Assembly: GCF_001463905.1 (NCBI RefSeq)
Contig: NZ_BBWR01000018.1
Location: 62,001-126,000, forward strand
Direction: 5' to 3'
Origin: Aureimonas frigidaquae
Lineage (GTDB): Bacteria > Pseudomonadota > Alphaproteobacteria > Rhizobiales > Rhizobiaceae
DNA length: 64,000 nucleotides
Shown here: positions 56,226 through 64,000 of the stretch, piece by piece
How the letters are laid out: the number at the start of each line of letters is the position of its first letter
How positions within the stretch are numbered: position 1 is the first letter of the stretch
Notes under the pieces: model-generated
The model's database searches: none
What the model was told of the DNA's origin: nothing
Seen by the model: the letters and a program-made list of their open reading frames with translations, nothing else
Made by a program: the position numbers and the translations under genes

Positions 56226-58361
56226 TCAGGCCGCCTCTGCCGCCGCCAGCGGCGGCGCGGGCCGCACCCAGACGCGATTGTCGTGGAAGGCCGCGCCACC
56301 GAAGGGCGCGGGCGCATCTGCCCCCGTCAGCACGTTGATGCCCTCGCCCCGTTCGAAGGCGCTGTTCGGCCACAGACCTTCATGGATGAGCACGCCGGGC
56401 CGGACCGTTTCGCTGGCACGCAGTGGCAGGATCACATCGCCGCGCCGGTTGCCGACGATCACCCTTGCGCCATCCTGCAGGCCGAGCCGGGCGATATCCT
56501 GCGGATGGATCAGGAGTTCGGGGCGAACCTCCTTGGCCACCGAGGATGTGGTTTCGGCAAAGCTGGAATTCAGGAACTGGCGCGCGGGCGATGTTGCCAG
56601 CCGGAAAGGATGATCACCATCCGCCTCCTCGATCACGTCGACATGGTCCGGGAACTCCGGCAGCCGCTCGACCGGTCCGAGCAGGCCCATGCTTTCCGGC
56701 GGGCGCGTATTGGGGCGCATGCCCGTCCAGTCGGGGCGGAAGCGGAAACGCCCGTCCGCCCAGCCGAAGCCATCCAGGAAATGGGCTTTGCGAAAATCGG
56801 GCTGAACGTCCAGCCACCGCTTCTCTTCCAGTTCGGCAAGGCCGCCCGCATAGCCGCTGGTCTTCAGCATGCGGTCGATATGGTCGCGCTCGGTCAGGCC
56901 GAAGCCGGGGCGGTCGGCGACGCCGAGCCGCCTGGCGAGTTCCTCGATGACGAAATGGTTGCTGCGCACCCCCTCTGGCCCGTCGATCAGCTTGGGGCCG
57001 AGCAGGATGTGGCTCTGGCCGCCGCCGCGGTAGATGTCGTCATGTTCCAGGAACATGGTTGCCGGCAGGACGAGGTCGGCCATCATGGCCGTGTCGGTCA
57101 TGAATTGCTCATGCACGGCCATGAACAGGTCTTCGCGTCGCAGACCCTCCATCACAAGCCGCTGCTCGGGGCAGACATTGGCCGGGTTGGTGTTCTGCAC
57201 CAGGAGCGCCGCAACGGGCGGGCCACCCTGCAGGGCCGCCCGATCCCCGGTCAGGACGCGGCCGAACTGGGACTGGTCGAGGTGCCGAACGGAAGGGTTC
57301 ATCAGGGCGTCGCCTTCGACGAAGCTCTTGTCCAGGCCGAAGATTCCGCCATTGGTGTGGAACGCGCCACCGCCTTCGTGCTGCCAATGGCCGTAGACGG
57401 CGGGAACGCAGGAGGCCGCATGCATGGCGACCGTCCCGTTGCGCTGGCGCGTAAACCCGTAACCCAGCCGGAAATAGCTGCGCGGCGTATGGCCCAGAAG
57501 CGCGGCCAGGGCCTCGATCTCCGACACGTCGAGCCCCGTGATCTGCGCGGCCCATTCGGGCGTACGGGACGCGACATGCGCCTCCAGCCCGGCGGGATCG
57601 TCCGTGTGCCGGGACATGTAGCCACGGTCGGCCGTTCCGTCGCGGAAGGCGATGTGCATGAGCGCGCAGGCCAGCGCCGCATCCGTGCCCGGCCGCAGCT
57701 TGAGCGCCATGTCGGCCTGTTTCATCGTGGCGTTGTCATAGATGTCGATGACGACGATCCGCGCGCCGCGCTCCTTGCGGGCACGGATCGCGTGGGTCAT
57801 CACGTTGACCTGGGTGGCGACGGCATTGGTGCCCCAGATCACGATGCAGTCCGACTGGGCCATTTCCCGTGGATCGACGCCCGACAGGGCGCCCGTGCCG
57901 GCATACCAACCCGTCCACGCCGTGTTGACGCAGATCGATCCGAACTCGCCGGAATAGTCTTTCGCATGCCGCAGTCGGTTGATGCCATCGCGCTGCACCA
58001 GGCCCATGGTGCCGGCATAGTAGAAGGGCCAGACGCTTTCCGCACCCAACCGCGCCTCGGCCTTGATGAAGGCCTCGGCCACCAGGTCCAGCGCATCGTC
58101 CCAGGTAATGGGCCGCCAGGCGCCGTCGCCCTTGGCGCCGACGCGCTGCTGCGGCTGCAGGAGGCGGCCGGGGTGGTGCACCCGTTCGGCATAACGGGCG
58201 ACCTTCGCGCAGATGACGCCGGCCGTGTAGCTGTTGGCTTCCGCGCCCCGGACGCGGCCGATGGTGCGCTGATCGATCAGGTCCACCTCCAGCGCGCAGG
58301 TGGAGGGGCAATCATGCGGGCACGCCGTGGCGCCCTTGCGGAACGGAAGCGGCTTGTTCAT
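56226..58361 (-). CDS. Molybdopterin-dependent oxidoreductase with Fe4S4 cluster
   Basis: This 711-residue enzyme of the DMSO-reductase superfamily has an N-terminal iron-sulfur cysteine set (CPHDCPSTC near residue 14, fourth cysteine in GVICAK). The molybdopterin-binding domains continue to about residue 560, followed by the dinucleotide-binding barrel (about 590-700, NRRGDVILPL, GVLIHEGLWPN). It has no signal peptide, so it is cytoplasmic. No partner subunits or cofactor genes are adjacent, so its substrate is open; related proteins are annotated as biotin- or formate-dehydrogenase-like. Confidence 0.9.
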   Translation of the reverse strand: MNKPLPFRKGATACPHDCPSTCALEVDLIDQRTIGRVRGAEANSYTAGVICAKVARYAERVHHPGRLLQPQQRVGAKGDGAWRPITWDDALDLVAEAFIKAEARLGAESVWPFYYAGTMGLVQRDGINRLRHAKDYSGEFGSICVNTAWTGWYAGTGALSGVDPREMAQSDCIVIWGTNAVATQVNVMTHAIRARKERGARIVVIDIYDNATMKQADMALKLRPGTDAALACALMHIAFRDGTADRGYMSRHTDDPAGLEAHVASRTPEWAAQITGLDVSEIEALAALLGHTPRSYFRLGYGFTRQRNGTVAMHAASCVPAVYGHWQHEGGGAFHTNGGIFGLDKSFVEGDALMNPSVRHLDQSQFGRVLTGDRAALQGGPPVAALLVQNTNPANVCPEQRLVMEGLRREDLFMAVHEQFMTDTAMMADLVLPATMFLEHDDIYRGGGQSHILLGPKLIDGPEGVRSNHFVIEELARRLGVADRPGFGLTERDHIDRMLKTSGYAGGLAELEEKRWLDVQPDFRKAHFLDGFGWADGRFRFRPDWTGMRPNTRPPESMGLLGPVERLPEFPDHVDVIEEADGDHPFRLATSPARQFLNSSFAETTSSVAKEVRPELLIHPQDIARLGLQDGARVIVGNRRGDVILPLRASETVRPGVLIHEGLWPNSAFERGEGINVLTGADAPAPFGGAAFHDNRVWVRPAPPLAAAEAA

Positions 58362-58435
58362 CCCTAGGTCATACCAGATGCACAGGCCGCTTCCTCATTC
58401 ATTTTGCGCATGCGCGCCATTGGCCGCGCAGATGC

Positions 58436-58475
58436 TGGCCGCTCAGGCCGCTCAGATATTGGCCGCTCAGGCGGC
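58436..58475. repeat. Short direct repeats of GGCCGCTCAG
   Basis: Three near-copies of GGCCGCTCAG (58437, 58447 and 58461) lie in the gap between the molybdopterin gene and the Old Yellow Enzyme gene, the last running into the end of the latter's coding region. A fourth, diverged copy (TGGCCGCGCAG) precedes them. The repeat looks like slippage of a simple unit. Confidence 0.5.
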
Positions 58476-59579
58476 CTTGCCGGAACGGGCCACCTCTTCC
58501 GGCGTCATGGGCGGGTAGTCGGTGTAGCCGCGCTCGTCGCCGCCGTAGAAGGTCGCCGTGTCCCACGGCGCCAGCGGCGCGCCGAGCGCGATCCGCCGGA
58601 CGAGGTCCGGGTTGGAGATGAAGGGCCGGCCGAAACAGGCAAGATCGATCGCACCGGAGGCCACGCGCTCGGCGGCGAGCTGCGGCGAGTAGTCGTTATT
58701 GCCCATATAGAGCCCGGAAAAGCTCTGCCGCAGGATGGACAGATCGAAGCCACCCACCTCGCGCGGGCCGCCGGTGGCACCTTCGACGACGTGGAGATAG
58801 GCCAGCCTACGTTCGGACAGGGCCTCCACATAGGGCAGGAAGACGGATTTGGGGTCACTGTCGGTCAGGTCGTTGGCCGGGCTGACCGGCGAAATGCGGA
58901 TGCCGGTGCGCTCCGGGCCCCACACATCCACCACGGCGTCCACCACCTGCAAGGGGAAGCGCATCCGGTTTTCCACCGAGCCCCCGAAGGCGTCGTCACG
59001 CTTGTTGGCGCCGTCCCGCAGGAACTGGTCCAGAAGATAGCCATTGGCCGAATGGATCTCGACCCCGTCGAAGCCGGCCGCCTTGGCTTGGCGCGCGGCA
59101 TGGCGGTAATCCTCCACCACGCGGGGCAGTTCGTCCGCGCTCAAGGCCCGCGGGGTCACCATGTCCTTCATGCCCTCTTCGGTGAAGGACTGCCCCTTGG
59201 CGGCAATGGCGGACGGTGCCACCGGCAGCGCGTTGCCGGGTTGAAGATCGGGATGGGACACTCGGCCGACATGCCAGAGCTGGAGGTAGATGTGCCCGCC
59301 CTCGGCATGGACCGCGTCCGTCACCTTCCGCCAGCCCTCAACTTGCGCATCGGTCCAGATGCCCGGCGTCCAGGCATAGCCGCGCCCTTCGCCCGAAATG
59401 TTCGTGGCCTCGGTGATGATCAGTCCGGCCGTTGCGCGCTGTCGGTAATATTCGACATGCATCTCCCTTGGCACGCCGTCGGGCGTGGCGCGCGAACGCG
59501 TCAGCGGCGCCATGACGATTCGGTTCTGGATCTGGATAGGGCCGAGATCGACCGGCTGGAACAAAGTCCTCTCGCTCAC
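58467..59579 (-). CDS. Old Yellow Enzyme family flavin oxidoreductase (NemA-like)
   Basis: This FMN-containing ene-reductase of about 370 residues uses NADPH to reduce electrophilic alkenes and nitro compounds. The TIM barrel begins with LFQPVDLGPIQIQNRIVMAPLTRSRA. The active-site pair appears in FDGVEIHSANGYLLDQFLRD (His and Asn), and YLHVVEG, FGRPFISNPDLV support FMN binding. The GTG at 59579 is 8 bases after AAAGG and gives the usual family length; the frame extends to 59630. It diverges from rlmJ across nested palindromes that may be a stress-regulator operator. Confidence 0.9.
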   Translation of the reverse strand: MSERTLFQPVDLGPIQIQNRIVMAPLTRSRATPDGVPREMHVEYYRQRATAGLIITEATNISGEGRGYAWTPGIWTDAQVEGWRKVTDAVHAEGGHIYLQLWHVGRVSHPDLQPGNALPVAPSAIAAKGQSFTEEGMKDMVTPRALSADELPRVVEDYRHAARQAKAAGFDGVEIHSANGYLLDQFLRDGANKRDDAFGGSVENRMRFPLQVVDAVVDVWGPERTGIRISPVSPANDLTDSDPKSVFLPYVEALSERRLAYLHVVEGATGGPREVGGFDLSILRQSFSGLYMGNNDYSPQLAAERVASGAIDLACFGRPFISNPDLVRRIALGAPLAPWDTATFYGGDERGYTDYPPMTPEEVARSGKAA

Positions 59580-59680
59580 GGGTAACACCTTTCGCTTTCG
59601 CGCCCCTCGCGCTGCACTTTCGACGGGCAATCGAAGCGGATATGGCTATGCACAAGCGAACCCGCCGCCACGATTTGCAT

Positions 59681-59693
59681 GAACGGAGCGTTC
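59681..59693. promoter_or_regulatory. Inverted repeat upstream of rlmJ
   Basis: GAACG-GAG-CGTTC is a perfect inverted repeat that overlaps the larger palindrome immediately downstream. It lies in the divergent region between the Old Yellow Enzyme and rlmJ genes. Function is inferred from position. Confidence 0.4.
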
Positions 59694-59704
59694 GCAATTG
59701 CGAA
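59691..59704. promoter_or_regulatory. 14-base perfect palindrome, candidate operator
   Basis: TTCGCAATTGCGAA is perfectly symmetric. It lies 112 bases before the Old Yellow Enzyme start and 17 bases before the proposed rlmJ TTG start. TetR-type repressors such as NemR bind palindromes near ene-reductase genes, but no such regulator is encoded nearby. Confidence 0.5.
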
Positions 59705-59720
59705 ACAAGGCCGTAACACG

Positions 59721-60572
59721 TTGAATTACCGACACGCTTTCCATGCCGGCAACTTCGCCGATGTTCACAAGCATGCCTTGCTGGCGCGGCTGGTGCTGGC
59801 CTTCCAGCGCAAGGACAAGGCCTTCCGCGTCTATGACACGCATGCCGGGATCGGCCGTTACGACCTGTCGGCCGACGCATCCACCCGCACCGGGGAATAC
59901 CGGACCGGCATCGCCCGGCTGCTGGAAAGCGATGCCGCCAACGATCTACTCCTGGCGCCCTATGTCGGCTGCGTCCTGGCCGAGGGTTCGACCGATGGGG
60001 CCTTGCGCTTCTATCCCGGCTCGCCGGTCCTGATCCGGCAGCTCCTGCGTCCGCAGGACCGCCTCTCCGCCTATGAGCTGCACCCGCAGGACGCGCGCAG
60101 CCTTGCCGAGCTTTTTGCGGGCGATGTGCAGACCAAGGCGATCCACCTGGATGGCTGGCTTGCCCTGAACGCCCACCTGCCCCCGAAGGAGCGGCGCGGG
60201 CTCGTGCTGATCGACCCGCCCTACGAGGAGCCGGGCGAGTTCGAGCGCATAGTGGACCGGCTGGTGCGGGCGCACCGGCGCTGGCCGGGCGGCACCTATG
60301 CGGTCTGGTACCCGATCAAGAAGCGCGAGGCGGTGGCCGCATTCCATGCGTCCCTGTCCGACAGCGGCATCGCAGACATCATCGCCTGCGATCTTCGCCG
60401 GCAGGCGGCCGGCGCGGTGGAAACGCTGATCGGTTCGGGGCTGGTGGTCGTCAACCCGCCCTACGGCTTCCAGGAGGAGGCCCGGCAGGTCATGGAACGC
60501 CTGCTTCCGGTCCTTGCGCTCGATACAAAAGCCGATTGTGGCATCAATGTGCTGGCACCCGAGCGTTCCTGA
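59721..60572 (+). CDS. rlmJ: 23S rRNA (adenine2030-N6)-methyltransferase RlmJ
   Basis: This methyltransferase of about 283 residues modifies A2030 of 23S rRNA. The N-terminus NYRHAFHAGNFADVHKH is the family signature and normally follows the first methionine by one residue. I therefore take TTG at 59721 as the start rather than ATG at 59679; the latter would also make the palindrome at 59691 coding. The methyltransferase motif is LVLIDPPYEEPGEF (DPPY, near residue 165). Confidence 0.92.
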   Translation: MNYRHAFHAGNFADVHKHALLARLVLAFQRKDKAFRVYDTHAGIGRYDLSADASTRTGEYRTGIARLLESDAANDLLLAPYVGCVLAEGSTDGALRFYPGSPVLIRQLLRPQDRLSAYELHPQDARSLAELFAGDVQTKAIHLDGWLALNAHLPPKERRGLVLIDPPYEEPGEFERIVDRLVRAHRRWPGGTYAVWYPIKKREAVAAFHASLSDSGIADIIACDLRRQAAGAVETLIGSGLVVVNPPYGFQEEARQVMERLLPVLALDTKADCGINVLAPERS

Positions 60573-60632
60573 GCTATGATAGTGCAGGTATGCAACGAAC
60601 ACCCTGCCATAATCGCAGGTTTCGGAGGGATC

Positions 60633-61115
60633 ATGACATTCGGCAAGCGCGCGGTAGCGAGCCTTATTCTCTGTGCGGCGGCCAGTGCCACGACGGCCGC
60701 TTCGGCGGCGGACTATTTCCGTGCCGTTCCCCAGACCGCGGAGGTGATCGTCGTTCAGTCCCGCACGCCCGCCTGTAACGATCCGCGCGTCCTGGCGCAG
60801 ATCGAGGACCAGTTCGAGTATGGCGCCCCCAACACGCTCGGCGCGCCGCGCAGCGTGATGGAGTTTTCCGCGCTCCAGGAAAAGGCTTGGTTTCCGGCGG
60901 CTGGCCTGCGCAAGGTGGAGCGGCGCTACTGCCAGGGGCGGGCAACCGTGACGGGCGGCGACTACAAGGGCATGACGACGAACGATTACGTCTACTACGT
61001 GATCGAGCATCCGATGGGCTATGCGGGCGTGAGCTGGCGTGCGGAAGGCTGTTTCCTGGGCTATGACGTCTGGCGCGTCTATGGCGCGAACTGCCAGTCG
61101 CTCCGTCGTTTCTGA
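60633..61115 (+). CDS. Small exported protein of unknown function
   Basis: This 160-residue protein has a signal peptide (FGKRAVASLILCAAASATTAASAA, cleavage near residue 26). The mature part of about 135 residues has four cysteines and several tyrosines (NDYVYYVIEHPMGYAGVSWRAEGCFLGYDVWRVYGANC). Two disulfides in the periplasm are possible. GGAGGG lies just before the ATG. I do not recognise a functional family. It stands between rlmJ and a glutathione-transferase gene on the same strand. Confidence 0.8.
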   Translation: MTFGKRAVASLILCAAASATTAASAADYFRAVPQTAEVIVVQSRTPACNDPRVLAQIEDQFEYGAPNTLGAPRSVMEFSALQEKAWFPAAGLRKVERRYCQGRATVTGGDYKGMTTNDYVYYVIEHPMGYAGVSWRAEGCFLGYDVWRVYGANCQSLRRF

Positions 61116-61143
61116 AAACCCTGCCCGAAGTGTCCTGATCACC

Positions 61144-61740
61144 ATGCGTCTTCTGTATTCCAAGCCGTCACCCTACGCGTCCAAGGTGCGGCTCTGCGCC
61201 CATCATTGCGACATCGCGCTCGAGCTCGTCTCCACCGATACGTCGCAGAACCCGCCGGAGCTGATCGCGGCCAATGCGCTGGGGAAAATCCCGGTCCTGC
61301 TCCTCGACGATGGGTCCACCGTCCATGACAGCAAGGTCATCTGCGAATATCTGGACCGTCTCAGCGGCAACCAGCTCATTCCGCAGACGACGGAAGCCTG
61401 GCTCCAGACCAAGCGGACCGAATCACTGATCGACGGGGCGACGGAATGCGCCCAGGCCCGCCTCTACGAGGTGCGGTACCGGCCGGAAGAGATGCGCTAC
61501 CAGCCGATGATGGACAAGCAATGGGGGCGTGCCATGCGCGCCCTGAAGGTGCTGGACGGAGAAGTGGCCGCGCTGCCGGAGGCGCCCAATCTGGCGCATT
61601 TTGCGCTGGCGGCCGATCTTGGCTGGCTCGGCCTGCGCTTTGCCGGCGAGTGGGAGGACCAGAACCCCAACCTCGTCCGCTGGCTCGAAGACTTCGCCCG
61701 CACCTACCCGGCCTTCAACGACTTGCGGCCCATGGCCTGA
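61144..61740 (+). CDS. Glutathione S-transferase family protein
   Basis: This 198-residue cytoplasmic protein has a thioredoxin-like N-terminal domain (LLYSKPSPYASKVRLCAH, with serine/tyrosine instead of cysteine at the redox site; NALGKIPVLLLDDG; VHDSKVICEYLD, the glutathione-binding strand). An all-helical C-terminal domain follows (ALAADLGWLGLRF). It may conjugate or reduce small electrophiles. It lies 28 bases after the small exported protein and is convergent with the hydrolase gene. Confidence 0.88.
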   Translation: MRLLYSKPSPYASKVRLCAHHCDIALELVSTDTSQNPPELIAANALGKIPVLLLDDGSTVHDSKVICEYLDRLSGNQLIPQTTEAWLQTKRTESLIDGATECAQARLYEVRYRPEEMRYQPMMDKQWGRAMRALKVLDGEVAALPEAPNLAHFALAADLGWLGLRFAGEWEDQNPNLVRWLEDFARTYPAFNDLRPMA

Positions 61741-61746
61741 TACGGC

Positions 61747-61769
61747 GCGCCGCCCGATAAGGGCGGCGC
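61747..61769. terminator. Hairpin between convergent GST and hydrolase genes
   Basis: A perfect 9-base stem (GCGCCGCCC / GGGCGGCGC) with a 5-base loop lies in the 36-base gap between the two stops. There is no T-tract, so it may stabilise ends of transcripts rather than terminate alone. Confidence 0.55.
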
Positions 61770-61776
61770 CCCTTCG

Positions 61777-62412
61777 TCAGATGGCGCCGATGCCGCTGCC
61801 ATGGGCCTGCACGGCACGCGGGTTGATTTCCGTGAACCAGCTTCGGCCCTGTGTGCGCTCCGCTTCGGCGATTGGCTGGCGCCCACGCAGACCATTGGCA
61901 AGCGTGATCGCATCCGGCCATGGGCCGAAGCCGCTGGCGATGTTGACGTGGCCGGCCTGGCCGAGATCCCAGAGCGCGGAGCCCCAGATGGCCGCCTGCC
62001 GTTCGGCCCCGCGGTAGGACAGGTAAGGATCGTTGCGGCTCGCCGCGACGATGGAGGCGAAAGGAAGGCTCTGCGACTGTTTGCCCAGGAACGTCTCGGC
62101 ACCCGGCGTCGTCGATGCCAGCGTGATCAGATCGACCGGGGCCACCAGCAGCGCGCCGCCGACATGCTCGGCCGACGGGCGGCCGACGAGGGCCGAGACC
62201 AGAGCGCAGCCCAGGCTGTGCGCCACCAGGATGACTCCGGGCGCCGAGGCCGCGATCCGCGCCTCGAGCGCGGCCAGCCAGTGCGGCAGATGCGGATAGG
62301 TCCAGTTTTCCTGTTCCACCAGTTCGGCGGTTGCCTCAGTCGAGGCCCAATGATGCTGCCAGTGACCGGCCGGAGAGCCGTTGAGGCCCGGAACAAGCAA
62401 TGTCTTGATCAT
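61777..62412 (-). CDS. RBBP9/YdeN-type alpha/beta hydrolase
   Basis: This 211-residue serine hydrolase of the RBBP9/YdeN family has the N-terminal segment TLLVPGLNGSPAGHWQHHW, the nucleophile in VAHSLGCALV (near residue 70) and the histidine in GHVNIASGFGPWPD (near residue 165). These are the family's usual landmarks. Substrate is unknown; relatives act as esterases or serine hydrolases. No signal peptide is present. The start at 62412 fits the family; the frame extends upstream. Confidence 0.88.
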   Translation of the reverse strand: MIKTLLVPGLNGSPAGHWQHHWASTEATAELVEQENWTYPHLPHWLAALEARIAASAPGVILVAHSLGCALVSALVGRPSAEHVGGALLVAPVDLITLASTTPGAETFLGKQSQSLPFASIVAASRNDPYLSYRGAERQAAIWGSALWDLGQAGHVNIASGFGPWPDAITLANGLRGRQPIAEAERTQGRSWFTEINPRAVQAHGSGIGAI

Positions 62413-62573
62413 CGCCGCACATCCCTTCCTGCTTCCTATGAACAGAAAGCTAGAGGAAAGCCCGGACCGGCGGAAAACATAATATACCAAATGAGTCGAC
62501 TATCGCAGGATGGCCGTTCCAAATGACTGGACGCCGCCGTGCGATGCGCGCAAGCTCCGCTTGAGGTGGCCCC

Positions 62574-63071
62574 ATGACAGACGATGATCCGCACAGTCAG
62601 GCAGACCACGCGCCCGCGCGTTGGAAGCACGATGGCGTGCGGGTGATCCGCGGCGACGCGCTCGATAGCAACACGCCCCAGACGCCCGGCATGTTCCGCC
62701 AGGCCGCCATCGACCATGCGCGCGTGGGCGCCCAGCGGATCTGGGCCGGTACCGTCACCATCGCGCCGGATGCCAGGACGGGCGTCCATCACCACGGCGC
62801 CCTGGAAAGCGTGATCTATGTCGTGTCAGGGCGTGCCCGCATGCGATGGGGCGAGGCGCTGGAATTCGTCGCCGAGGCCGGCCCGGGAGATTTCATCTTC
62901 GTGCCACCCTATGTGCCGCATCAGGAAATCAACGCCGATCCGGGCGAAGTGCTGCAATGCGTGCTCGTGCGCTCCGACAATGAGGCGGTGGTGGTGAACC
63001 TGCCCGATATCGAGCCTGTCGAAGCGCCTGAAGCCGTCTACTGGCAGGACCCGATCCATCGCCGGCCCTAG
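62574..63071 (+). CDS. Cupin-domain protein
   Basis: This 165-residue single-domain cupin has the metal motif GVHHHGALESVIYVVSGRARMRWG (two histidines and a glutamate, near residues 62-85). The second motif is PPYVPHQEINA with the fourth ligand histidine. It may be a dioxygenase, isomerase or binding protein; sequence alone does not say. It overlaps the convergent DoxX-like gene by four bases. Confidence 0.85.
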   Translation: MTDDDPHSQADHAPARWKHDGVRVIRGDALDSNTPQTPGMFRQAAIDHARVGAQRIWAGTVTIAPDARTGVHHHGALESVIYVVSGRARMRWGEALEFVAEAGPGDFIFVPPYVPHQEINADPGEVLQCVLVRSDNEAVVVNLPDIEPVEAPEAVYWQDPIHRRP

Positions 63072-63478
63072 CGCCTGCGGCCGACACGCAAGATGCCGGT
63101 CGCCCACAGGGTCCAGGCGATGATGACGATCTGCAGCGGCAGCCGGACGGCATGGTAGGCCATCGGCAACCCCGTGCCGCTGCGCCAGTCCAGAAGCGCG
63201 TGGTACATGTTGGCAGGCCAGACGCAGAGCGCATAGGCCGCGAAGGCCCATCCGGCAGCACGCCGAAACCGTGGGATCAACAGACCGGCGGCACCGGCCA
63301 GTTCACACAGGCCGGTCACGAGGACGACGCCTGCCGGCTCCGGAACGAAGGGCGGCACGATCCTGGCAAGTGCAGGAGCGTAGGCCAGATGCGCAAGCCC
63401 GGCCAGGCCATAGGCGAGCGCCAGAAGGTACAGGGCCGCGACGCGCCAACGGCTTTCCGGGGCGCGCCTGTCGGGCAT
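63068..63478 (-). CDS. DoxX-like membrane protein
   Basis: This 136-residue protein has four hydrophobic segments (VAALYLLALAYGLAGLAHLAY, GVVLVTGLCELAGAAGLLI, WAFAAYALCVWPANMYHAL, LPLQIVIIAWTLWATGIL) and the DoxX-type ELAGAAGLL and PANMYHAL motifs. Its role is unknown; relatives affect redox or quinol metabolism. It lies two bases after the stop of the DUF2155 gene on the same strand. Confidence 0.82.
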   Translation of the reverse strand: MPDRRAPESRWRVAALYLLALAYGLAGLAHLAYAPALARIVPPFVPEPAGVVLVTGLCELAGAAGLLIPRFRRAAGWAFAAYALCVWPANMYHALLDWRSGTGLPMAYHAVRLPLQIVIIAWTLWATGILRVGRRR

Positions 63479-63479
63479 A

Positions 63480-63965
63480 TCAACCCTCGGGCGGCGGTGG
63501 AACGCTGGAATCGGCGCTGCAATCCTTCAACCACACGTCGTAGACCGGGTGCTCGACGGCGTTCAGGCCCGGCGAATCGGCGAACATCCATCCGGTGAAG
63601 ATGCGGCGAATCTCCCGATCCAGGGTGATCTCGTCGACCTCCACGAAGCTGTCCGTCTTGGGCGCTTCATCCGGGGAGCGGCTGTAGCAGACGCGCGGCG
63701 TCACCTGCAGTGTGCCGAACTGGACCGTCTCGTTCACATAGGCGTCGAAGGTGGTGATGCGGCCGGTGATCTTGTCGAGGCCGGAAAAGACCGCGACGCG
63801 GTTCTCCAGCCGCGCGGCATCCGCCGGCACCAGGCCGAACAGGCCCGTCGCCGCAATGGCAAGACCCGCCACCACCGCACCCGACCGCATGGCGCGGCGG
63901 CGTGTGGCGCGTAGCCTCGAGGGGCTCGGCTTCAGCGTGCGAAGTATCACGGAGCCGAGAATCAC
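63480..63965 (-). CDS. DUF2155 family exported protein
   Basis: This alphaproteobacterial protein is of unknown function. The mature part contains the family core AVFSGLDKITGRITTFDAYVNETVQFGTL, CYSRSPDE, and FTGWMFADSPGLNAVEHPVYDVWLKDC. Two conserved cysteines are visible. The start is uncertain: GTG 63965 overlaps the previous stop as GTGA but gives a long signal region, while ATG 63890 gives a conventional signal peptide (RSGAVVAGLAIAATGLFGL). It follows an NDUFA12-like gene, the standard order. Confidence 0.85.
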   Translation of the reverse strand: MILGSVILRTLKPSPSRLRATRRRAMRSGAVVAGLAIAATGLFGLVPADAARLENRVAVFSGLDKITGRITTFDAYVNETVQFGTLQVTPRVCYSRSPDEAPKTDSFVEVDEITLDREIRRIFTGWMFADSPGLNAVEHPVYDVWLKDCSADSSVPPPPEG

Positions 63966-64000
63966 GGGGCCCAGGCGTCGTAATCGCCCGTCACGCGCGG
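63962..64000 (-). CDS. NDUFA12-like complex I subunit, C-terminal end only
   Basis: The last 12 residues before a TGA read PRVTGDYDAWAP. Complex I accessory subunits of the NDUFA12/B17.2 family end in a VTGDYxxWxP pattern. The gene's start lies outside the window. The position before DUF2155 supports the call. Confidence 0.7.
   Translation of the reverse strand, partial: PRVTGDYDAWAP

Noticed and set aside
56283-58367. Open frame of 694 codons on the plus strand opposite the molybdopterin oxidoreductase
   Set aside because: It mirrors the minus-strand gene and has no recognisable motif; long antisense frames are expected in GC-rich coding DNA.

Overview
The window is GC-rich chromosomal DNA of an alphaproteobacterium, most likely order Hyphomicrobiales (Rhizobiales). 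The evidence is gene order: plsX-fabH-ihfA-merR beside a YceD/DUF177 protein, a cytochrome bc1 chaperone and a divergent bamE; the run glyA-nrdR-ribD-ribE-ribH-nusB; an L,D-transpeptidase next to an LdtR-like MarR regulator and a DUF6163 protein; and a DUF2155 protein after the end of an NDUFA12-like gene. No tRNA, rRNA, insertion sequence, phage or CRISPR array was seen. No gene-free stretch exceeds 300 bases.

Bases 1-16334 form an accessory carbohydrate locus. Leftward genes encode a sugar ABC transporter (binding protein, double ATPase, two permeases, the last cut by the window edge). Rightward genes encode an RpiR regulator, a large SorE-like dehydrogenase, an FGGY kinase, a GatD-like zinc dehydrogenase, a second FGGY kinase, a SorC regulator, a DeoC-type aldolase, a two-domain ALDH16-like aldehyde dehydrogenase and a HAD phosphatase/mutase. 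ATGA or short overlaps link many of them. The logic is uptake, oxidation, phosphorylation, aldol cleavage and oxidation of the released aldehyde. The substrate cannot be read from the sequence.

Bases 16276-39967 are mostly housekeeping: an acyltransferase, a MipA-like outer-membrane protein, fatty-acid and phospholipid synthesis, IHF alpha, BamE, riboflavin synthesis, glyA, peptidoglycan cross-linking (Ldt and its MarR regulator, with a CtrA-type box upstream), hemB, an RDD protein, Bpt, topoisomerase IV subunit A, an exported protein of unknown function, aspS and RNase D.

Bases 40064-46789 form a second carbohydrate module: a GntR/FCD regulator with a clear palindromic operator, a binding protein, an ATPase with an unusual C-terminal extension of about 130 residues, one permease, and a protein resembling D-apionate lactonase (ApnL). 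It is the best candidate for new biology here, together with the first locus.

Bases 46775-64000 hold an ArgP/LysE pair, ppk-ppx, an Hda-like protein, a PerM/AI-2E permease, purMN, a molybdopterin oxidoreductase, an Old Yellow Enzyme diverging from rlmJ across nested palindromes, several small metabolic proteins, DUF2155 and the last codons of an NDUFA12-like gene.
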